Shown here: one piece after another, positions 57,412 to 64,000 of the stretch
Numbering within the stretch: position 1 is the first letter of the stretch
Layout of the letters: each line of letters opens with the position of its first letter
Origin: Powellomyces hirtus
Lineage: Eukaryota > Chytridiomycota > Chytridiomycetes > Spizellomycetales > Powellomycetaceae
DNA length: 64,000 nt
Direction: 5' to 3'
Assembly: GCA_025526995.1 (NCBI GenBank)
Contig: JAHLKG010000034.1
Span: 124,001-188,000, forward strand
Made by a program: the position numbers and the translations under genes
The notes under the pieces: generated by a model
What the model was told of the DNA's origin: nothing
What the model saw: only the letters and a program-made list of their open reading frames with translations
Database searches by the model: none

Positions 57412-59287
57412 ATGCAGCTATACAGACGTCTCTCCATCGTCATACTCTGGCTCTACATCTCCGTAGCTGCTGTTGCTGTTGCCGCTTGCCCCACGGGAGA
57501 ATGCAAAGAACCCAGTGATCTCGACGTGTGGCTCGAAAAGCAGTACAACATTTCCGTCACCCATCTCCTCGCAAACATTAGTCCGCCAGGGACTCGCAGG
57601 TAACATGATGTGGCGGTCACCTGAAAGAGAGTCCGACTGAGCCCAGCTCCTTGTAAACGTCCTACCACACACTGTTGTTATTATTGTTGGGTTTTTGACA
57701 TATTTTCACATTGCCAGCGGGGTCGTCATTGCAGCGACGAGCCGACACCACCCCGACTACTACTACCATTGGATCCGCGACAGTGCGTTAGCTATGGCGG
57801 TCGTGAATGGGCTGTACGAGCGATCGGCCGTGGACTCGGACGAGAGTCGGGCCATGGAGGCGCGCATGTGGGCGTTTGTGGAGTTGACAACGTACTTGCA
57901 GTGGCCGGAGCGACCGTCGCCGGGGTTGGGCGAACCAAAGTTCTATGTTGTATGTACAATGATGGTTCCAGAGGAGGGGCGGGGCATGTGAGAAAAAGTG
58001 GGTGTTGATTTTTGGACTGGAATTTCTTTTGTGTAGAATGGGGATACGTTCACGGGGCCATGGGGCCGCCCGCAAAACGACGGTCCAGCGCTCCGAGCCC
58101 TCACGCTGATCCATTTCGCGGAAACGTATGTAGGGCGTGGTGGCAAGATGCAGACCGTGCTGGATCGTCTCTACCCCGCCGACGGCCACTGGGGCATCAA
58201 AGCGGACCTTGCGTACGTGGCGGCGCCGACGCTCGGGCAGGGCCTGGGCTTTGATATTTGGGAGGAAGTGCGCGGCCACCATTTCTACACGCGGCTGGCG
58301 CAGCAGGCGGCGATGGTTGCGGGCCAGCGCTTTTGTGGGTGGGTGGGAGATGCGGACATGGGGGACCGGCTGGAAAAGACGAGGCGGTATTTGGGGGAAG
58401 CCCTGCCGCATCATTGGTCCGAGATGGATGGGCATATTTTGGAGACGCTGGATTGGGCGGGTGGGGTGGGTGACAAGTGGAGTAACCTGGACACGGCGAC
58501 GCTTCTGGCTGTCCTGCACACGCGCAAGGAGGCTGCCAGGCCACGATCGATAACTTTTCGGCCCTACTCGTCTCCCTCGCCCGACTCGTCTCCCTCGCCC
58601 GGAACTGCAGCCGCACCACAATCGATAACCTTCCGGCCCGACTCGCCCGAAATCCGGGCGACCTTGACGCGGTTGCTGGAAATGTTTGAGCGGCTGTATT
58701 CGATCAACAAGCGGGTGTGGGATCCATCGGGGCATGTGATGGGCCCAGCTCTGGGGCGGTATGCCGAGGACAAGTATGACGGGTACGGTCGGTCGTGGGG
58801 CAACCCGTGGTTTCTGACGACGGCAGCGGTGGCCGAGTACATGTATGTGACGGTCGGGCAGTGGCTTGATGAGGGGCGGATTGTGATTGATGGGGGGTCG
58901 GAAGGGGAGCGACGGTTCTTTGAGCGGGTGGTTGGGGGTAGCTTGGGGGGCGAGGATGGGCGTCAGCAGCGGCAGACGGTGGTGTGGTCACGGTCGTCGG
59001 ACGTGTTTCGACAGCTGGTGTGTAATGCCACGCTGATCGGGGACGCGTTCCTGTACCGGGTGAAATACCATGCGGGTGCAGAGGGACGGCTGTCTGAACA
59101 GATGAATCGGCACACTGGGTTTGAGCAGGGGGCGAGGGATCTGACATGGAGCTATGCGGCAGTGGTGACGGCCAAGTGGGCGCGAGATGAGGTGGTAAAC
59201 CATGTGCGGTGGAAGACGTGGAAAGAGGAGATTGTGTATCGACAGGATTGGGAGGCGGAGGAGGGATCAGTTCCCGCCGCGGCATGA
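57412..59287 (+). CDS. Secreted GH15 glucoamylase
   Basis: Releases glucose from non-reducing ends of starch or glycogen outside the cell. Three exons: 57412-57600 or so, about 57718-57955 and about 58038-59287. A signal peptide (LSIVILWLYISVAAVAVAAC) starts it. GH15 blocks: HHPDYYYHWIRDSALAMAVV, WGRPQNDGPALRALTLIHFA, GLGFDIWEEVRGHHFYTRLA with the catalytic acid in DIWEE, YGRSWGNPWFLTTAAVAEYM, and GARDLTWSYAAVVTAKWARD with the catalytic base nearby in GFEQ. Length (about 550) suits a catalytic domain without a starch-binding domain. Within the domain, between ALLTLHTR-like TATLLAVLHTRKEAARP and PEIRATLTRLL, lies an insert with two copies of SITFRP separated by a Ser/Pro linker, an apparent internal duplication. 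It is the only clear carbohydrate-degrading enzyme in the window. Confidence 0.94.
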
Positions 59288-59539
59288 CGGGGGGGAGGAT
59301 GCATGTATATAGCACAGTACTAGTGTTGCGGCTATGCTATGATAAAATGTGTGAATGTCTGAATGAATGAATGAGTGAATGATTATAACGAACGCGTCCC
59401 AAGTGAATGATGTTCACAGCCACAAAGGAACGTGACGAGCACACGTGACCTCGTGGATGGAATGCGAATGAAGTGTGGGAATGGGGGAGGGGGTGGATGC
59501 GATGGTTTGAGATCAGCAATATTTGGGGAAGGATGTCAT

Positions 59540-59574
<35 letters not shown>

Positions 59575-60060
59575 ACTGTATCAATCCATTCCCGCATCAG
59601 TCAGTCAGTCCAATCAGTCAGTCAGTCAAAGTCAGTGGGCCAATCCCTGTCTGTCTGTCTGCCTGTCTGCCTGGCTAGATGTGGGACGATGCATGAGGGA
59701 TAATGTCGTGCTTGAGAGTCAATAATCAACTCATCAGCAGTGAATTATTATTGACTGAAAGAGAGAGAGACTGACTCCATGCATGGCCTATCAATCCTCA
59801 TCCCTCATGACTCACTCCTTCACGCGTGTCCCAATCCAATCGCGCTGATTGTTGGGGCAAGTCATTGGGTGGGGCAGATACAGACGAGACTCGACTCTCG
59901 ACTTGCTCGAGAACTCTCTCGCGTATAACAACAAACCCTCCCCTCCCCTTCCTCAGTGCTCCTTTTTTTTTTTTTTGTCTTTTCGTTTCTATCTCCTCAC
60001 CCGCTCAGCTGCACTCCCACTGGACTCCCTTTGCTATACCCTCACTTGTAAACTCCCAGC
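59288..60060. other. Intergenic with several microsatellites
   Basis: An ATC run at 59541-59574, GTCA/CAGT repeats at about 59598-59635, CTGT/CTGC repeats at 59647-59672, and a T15 run at 59966-59980. These are simple repeats between the glucoamylase and cystathionine lyase genes. No gene seen. Confidence 0.6.
59541..59574. repeat. ATC trinucleotide microsatellite
   Basis: About eleven ATC units in the region between the glucoamylase and cystathionine lyase genes; not translated. Confidence 0.9.
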
Positions 60061-61715
60061 ATGGCCGCCGAAGACTTTAGGCTACAGGACTCGTCGTCCT
60101 CCCACAACCACCACCCCCAAGACTATAGCCGCAACTCGCCCCCCTCCCAAACCCACTCCCTCCCTCGCCCAACCGACGACGTCCTCGACCTCGCTCAAGG
60201 CGTCACAAAAACCCCCTTCTTTGCCGGAGAACCCGCATTGTCCACACCACAACCACCACCACAACAACAACAACAACAACCACCACCACCACACTCAATA
60301 ACGGACAATGTCACAGCCGCCGCCATCCACTCCCTCAAGGTCGCCTCATCTCACCCCACAACGAAATACCGGCCCGCCACGGATTGCGTCTTTGTCGATC
60401 CGGAAACAGAGGGCGGCGCCATTCGGGACCCCTACAATGCCAGTTCCGTCCCCATCTACCAGACCGCCACCTTCAAGCAATCCAGTGCCGATGAAATGGG
60501 CGAGTATGACTATTCGCGATCGGGAAATCCCACCAGAACCCATGTCGAGGCCCATCTCGCCAAATTGATGGCTGCCAAGCGCGCGTTTGTCGTCTCCAGT
60601 GGAATGAGTGCCTTGGACATTATATGTCGCCTCGTCAATGCCGGAGAACACGTCATCTCTGGCGATGATCTGTACGGCGGAACAAACCGCTTGCTCAACT
60701 TTATGCGCACTCACAACAACGTGACCGTGCATCACGTCGACACCACCAGTCTCCCCGCCATCCAGGCCCGGCTCTCTTCCAAAACCCGCCTGGTCCTCTT
60801 GGAAACCCCCACCAACCCGCTCATCAAAATTGCCGATGTGGAGGCCATCAGCCAGCTCGTTCACCAGCACTCGCCCGATGCCCTGGTCGTCGTCGACAAC
60901 ACCATGATGAGCCCGTACCTGCAAAAGCCCCTTACCCACGGCGCCGACATTGTCTATCATTCCGGAACCAAATATCTCAGCGGACATCACGATCTCATGG
61001 CCGGTGTGGTTGGCGTCAAAGACGAGGCTCTTGCTGCTGTACGTTATTGCAAAAAAAAAAAAAATCACCATCACCGGTTCACCGATTCAATCACCGATTC
61101 AAAAAATCTCACTTTTTTTCTCATTTAGAAAATCTACTTTGTCATCAACGCGACTGGCTGCGGCCTCGCTCCCTTTGACTGTTTCCTCCTCATGCGCGGC
61201 GTCAAAACCCTCGCCCTGCGCATGGACAAGCAACAAGCCAACGCCCAGCGCATTGCCGACCATCTCGAACAGCGCCACGGCCTCAAAGTTCGCTTCCCGG
61301 GCCTCAAATCCCACCCGCAGTATGAAATCCACAATCGACTGGCCCGTGGGCCGGGAGCGGTCCTGAGCTTTGAGACGGGCAATGTGGAGGTGTCCAAAAA
61401 GGTCGTCGAGGCTGCTAAACTGTGGACCATTAGTGTCAGCTTTGGTTGCGTCAACTCGCTCATCAGGTAAATTGCCCGGCGGCGTCATTTCTACCACCAT
61501 CGTGTCTGCCTTTCTTTGCTCACTCGTGTGTCTCTTGCTCTATTAGCATGCCATGCTGCATGTCGCATGCGTCCATACCAGCCCACGTCCGCAAGGAACG
61601 GGCCATGCCCGAAGACCTGATTCGCCTCTGCGTCGGGATTGAGGACGCGGACGACCTGATAGAAGACCTGGATAACGCGCTCCATAGCGCGGGTTACACT
61701 TTCAAAGGAATTTAG
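60061..61715 (+). CDS. STR3: Cystathionine beta-lyase
   Basis: PLP enzyme that splits cystathionine to homocysteine, pyruvate and ammonia in methionine synthesis. Three exons, with GT-AG joins at about 61039/61129 and 61468/61548. PLP features: YDYSRSGNPTRTHVEAHLA, SSGMSALDIICRLVNAGEHV, LYGGTNRLLNFM, LLETPTNPLIKIADV, VVDNTMMSPYLQKPLTHGAD, and the Schiff-base Lys in HSGTKYLSGHHDLMAGVVG. Then CFLLMRGVKTLALRMDKQQA, GAVLSFETGN, ISVSFGCVNSLIS and MPEDLIRLCVGIEDADDLIE. The about 100-residue N-terminal extension is Pro/Gln/His-rich (PQPPPQQQQQQPPPPHS) and unlike the compact bacterial enzyme; fungal Str3 proteins often have a shorter one. The C-terminus ends YTFKGI, not a clear peroxisomal signal. 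Identification by the fungal-type MDKQQANAQRIADHLE region is secure. Confidence 0.96.
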
Positions 61716-62167
61716 ATGGGATGCGTCCTTTTTCCTTTCTAATTTGATTATTTATGGAAATTTAATCGATTATATATGCTGATGTGCTACGCACCCTGAC
61801 CTGTTTGAGGAGTGACTTTTCAATGCAACACCGTCAGTGTCCTATCTCCTGAGCAGATTGATCAAAAGAAAATGATTGCCCCGATCGAAGCAACCATCAC
61901 CTTTACAATTGCGCAGCTGCTGCCCGCTCCCGGCTAGCTAGAAACCGCGCGACACGCAATCAATAACCAACGGCCCCCGCAGACAATGGCAGGCGTTCTG
62001 GGGGCACTTTGAGGGGTAGACCCGCAACATTGCTTTAGCAAGAGGTCGCTCGAATGGGACCTACCATCATCCACAACATCTGCTTGGCTGTTGCTTCAAT
62101 AGCCTCCCCACCCATAACGGAGTTGGTGTGTGCTACGAAGCCCATCATTTTGTTCACCCAAAGCAGC

Positions 62168-62194
62168 TTTTTTTTTTTTTTTTTTTTTTTTTTT
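62168..62194. repeat. T27 homopolymer
   Basis: Twenty-seven consecutive T in the region downstream of the cystathionine lyase gene. Confidence 0.95.
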
Positions 62195-62647
62195 GGGCAA
62201 GCGGATGGGGTTTTGTCCCCGCGTAAGCTTTTACGCGGGTGTTTACTCCCAGAATAGGATTCTGCAGCAGGGCCCTCAACATTTAATACATGGGTTAGGG
62301 TTCCTGAATTCACAATGGTATGTTTTACAGTTTTCCCACTTTGTGTTGGGTCGTTTCAGTGTTCAGAAAATGGCGTGTACAACTGTACTCGTGCACACCG
62401 CTTACGCATCCGCGCTAGCCCATCCGTCTATTGCGCCCCCTTCGCAATGTAGCCGCCATTCACGTACAAACCCTTGTACTGACACGGGCGCATGCAAGCA
62501 GGGCTGTGATGGGGGGGTTCACGAAAGGTGGTTGTCGAACCCAGCACAGTGTCGTTACCCCGTGGTTTCGTCATCCCCCGTGGCGGAGAGAGGGAGCTGT
62601 TTCATAAGTGTGAGAGAAACGGACCGTTGCAGCGAAAACAAACTTTG

Positions 62648-62676
62648 CCCCCCCCCCCCCCCCCCCCCCCCCCCCG
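62648..62676. repeat. C29 homopolymer
   Basis: Twenty-nine consecutive C preceded by TTTG, 114 nt upstream of the orphan PPPAY protein start. Confidence 0.95.
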
Positions 62677-62789
62677 CCCTCCCCCCTCCAACCACAGAAA
62701 GAGTCTAGCCTAACCGCACGCACTCAAAAAAAGGGTGTTAACCTCGACCGCCGCATCCGTATCTCGCCATCCAACCCTCATTTCGCACC

Positions 62790-63482
62790 ATGGACCCGCG
62801 GCCACCGTCCATGACATTCGCGGCCACAGACCTACCCAGCGAGGGGCCTCCTCCGGCGTACCAACCGTCGCGCCTCGTGCCACTGCAAGCGCAAGTGTCG
62901 ACGGGGGCGAGCGTGCACAAAACGGGGTCGTCGATGCAGTACCATTTCGTTGCAGCGCGGCACATTTCCGCCATTTTCGAGAATCGCACCACGGTGCTGG
63001 CTCCGCCGGCGGGCGGCGCGACTACGGTCACCACGACGCGGCCGAGGGTCACTACGACGGGGCCGAGGGTGCTGTTTGTGCCGGACCGGTTTTATGTGGC
63101 GTCGCTCGTGCGGTTCTACTGTCCGCATTTCGTGCAGTTGCCGCTGCGCCCCAGCGGCGCCGTGTGGGTCAACCCGGACAATGTGGTTGACGTGGCATTC
63201 TGCCCCAAAGAAATATCCCTCGCCGCGCCGCATCCCGAAAATGTGACGGCGCTGCGCGTGGTCAGCATGTCGGTGGCGTTGCCGAGGGCTGGCGCCGTGT
63301 TTGACACCGACGGAATGGGGACTTTGACGCGTGGGATGCAGGTTGCGGCTCGGACGTTGGTCATCGACATGCCCCTCAACCAGGTCATGCGCGCAATTGA
63401 TCCCAGTGGGTTCCAATTGATGGCCGAGCATCTTGGCAGTGGGATCGATCTGGGTGGGGGCCGCACATTGTTTGGTGTGTAA
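62790..63482 (+). CDS. Orphan 230-residue protein with PPPAY motif
   Basis: A single uninterrupted frame (MDPRPPSMTFAATDLPSEGP) with a PPPAY motif near residue 20, a PPxY-type WW-domain ligand. The body is Val/Ala/Pro-rich with beta-like hydrophobic strips: YHFVAARHISAIFENRTTVL, RVLFVPDRFYVASLVRFYCP, WVNPDNVVDVAFCPKEISL, ALRVVSMSVALP and ARTLVIDMPLNQVMRAI. A short internal repeat TTTRPRVTTTGPRV lies at residues about 80-95. It ends FQLMAEHLGSGIDLGGGRTL, FGV. An overlapping minus-strand frame is nearly as long but has an Arg/His-rich composition typical of a shadow. No family is recognised and no intron is needed. I see no signal peptide or clear membrane helix. Its GC-rich codons match the neighbours. 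Confidence 0.55.
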   Translation: MDPRPPSMTFAATDLPSEGPPPAYQPSRLVPLQAQVSTGASVHKTGSSMQYHFVAARHISAIFENRTTVLAPPAGGATTVTTTRPRVTTTGPRVLFVPDRFYVASLVRFYCPHFVQLPLRPSGAVWVNPDNVVDVAFCPKEISLAAPHPENVTALRVVSMSVALPRAGAVFDTDGMGTLTRGMQVAARTLVIDMPLNQVMRAIDPSGFQLMAEHLGSGIDLGGGRTLFGV

Positions 63483-64000
63483 ACGTTGAAAACCCCATAC
63501 AACGTCAACACCCCCGCCGCCCCGCAAACCTCGCCATCCGGCGCTAGAACTTCTGGCCCATTCGCAGCTTACAGAAACATAGATATAGTTACGTATCGAT
63601 TACCGTAGCACTGTAAATTATTAATCCAGCATCTTCAACAAAGAGCGAAAATAATGAAATGTAATCCCACCCTGCATCCGCCCCCACATTTGCCCCCCCC
63701 CCCCCCCCCCCCCCGCGGATCGCACCTCTTGGAGAACATGCCCCTACCGCGGATTGGGGGGTCATGTGTGGCAATGTGATTGAGCGTGCGAAATCCGTCA
63801 AGATCTGGATGGACGATGACGGAAAGGTCCGAACAAACGATCCTCCAGTCGGTGCCTTTGTTCAGGTATGCTTTGACGCCTGGACGATCCACGCTGTTTT
63901 CTTGCTGAAGATTGTGCTGACGCGGGCAAACATCTAGCGAGCGCTCGCCACTGTGAGTCCCTCCTGCGTCACGCCCTTGAACAGGTGGCGCTTGGAGGCG
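63483..64000. other. Window end: C22 tract and possible partial gene
   Basis: A C22 run lies at 63693-63714. Beyond it a plus-strand frame (starting about 63764, VIERAKSVKIWMDDDGKVRT to a GT donor at 63867) looks weakly coding. On the minus strand the last 67 bases (ASKRHLFKGVTQEGLTVASA then stop at 63934-63936) could be the C-terminus of a gene entering from the right. The two readings compete and neither is secure. Confidence 0.3.
63693..63714. repeat. C22 homopolymer
   Basis: Twenty-two consecutive C, also preceded by TTTG, about 210 nt downstream of the orphan PPPAY protein gene. Confidence 0.95.

Larger units (their letters stand above)
61716..62789. other. Intergenic with T27 and C29 homopolymers
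   Basis: Contains T27 at 62168-62194 and C29 at 62648-62676, the longest homopolymers in the window. No protein-coding or RNA gene is supported; frames crossing the runs are shadows. Confidence 0.5.

Noticed and set aside
57788..59315. Long minus-strand frames under the glucoamylase
   Set aside because: Antisense shadows of GC-rich coding sequence; the plus-strand product is unambiguous GH15.
59541..59672. A CRISPR-like or satellite array
   Set aside because: The repeats are simple 3- and 4-base microsatellites without spacers; CRISPR is not expected in a nuclear fungal genome.
62832..63527. A 231-codon minus-strand frame under the orphan PPPAY protein
   Set aside because: Arg/His/Pro-rich composition typical of an antisense shadow; the plus-strand frame looks more protein-like, though I cannot fully exclude it.

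Overview
The window is nuclear DNA of a fungus, most probably a zoosporic (flagellated, chytrid-like) one. It has spliceosomal genes with many 40-120 nt introns, dense genes on both strands, C-rich third codon positions and many trinucleotide runs. GFA1 (chitin precursor synthesis), GPI8, ATG101, a fungal-type ETT1 and a secreted GH15 glucoamylase point to a fungus. A sperm-tail PG-rich repeat protein and a MYCBP/FAP174 orthologue, both flagellum-associated families missing from most non-flagellated fungi, point to a swimming stage. I cannot name the species.

Layout. 0-9 kb: 3'-truncated coiled-coil gene (-), acidic low-complexity protein with securin-like traits (+), mitochondrial aconitase (+). 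9-24 kb: STPGR protein (+), orphan seven-helix membrane protein (+), GFA1 (-), casein kinase 1 (-). 24-31 kb: a looser region with tRNA-Asn, a UPF0598/C8orf82-type mitochondrial protein (-), a Cys-rich membrane-protein locus interrupted by a stop, several coding-like fragments, and a rearranged tRNA-Cys locus. 31-37 kb: NTH1 (-) and ATG101 (+) from one divergent promoter, CHMP1/DID2 (+), SLC25 carrier (+). 37-40 kb: tRNA-Val and a second gene-poor stretch with decayed-looking coding fragments. 40-64 kb: ETT1 (+), hexokinase (+), MYCBP (+), USP12/46-type ubiquitin protease (-), WD40 protein (+), GPI8 (-), SH3-EH protein (+), hemerythrin-domain protein (+), glucoamylase (+), cystathionine beta-lyase (+) and an orphan 230-residue ORF (+).

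The genes do not form one pathway; this is ordinary fungal housekeeping order. Links are local: three head-to-head pairs with short shared promoters (NTH1/ATG101, UBP/WD40, GPI8/SH3-EH) and two tight tail-to-tail pairs (MYCBP/UBP, WD40/GPI8). I found no clear undescribed multi-gene system. The items most worth checking are the inverted and tandem duplication at tRNA-Cys, the exon-per-repeat STPGR gene, the orphan seven-helix protein, the SH3-to-EH architecture and the coding fragments around the tRNA genes.

Exon joins were read by eye. For aconitase, the seven-helix protein, UPF0598 and MYCBP I summed the exon lengths and the frame closes; other joins are supported by frame and family match only.
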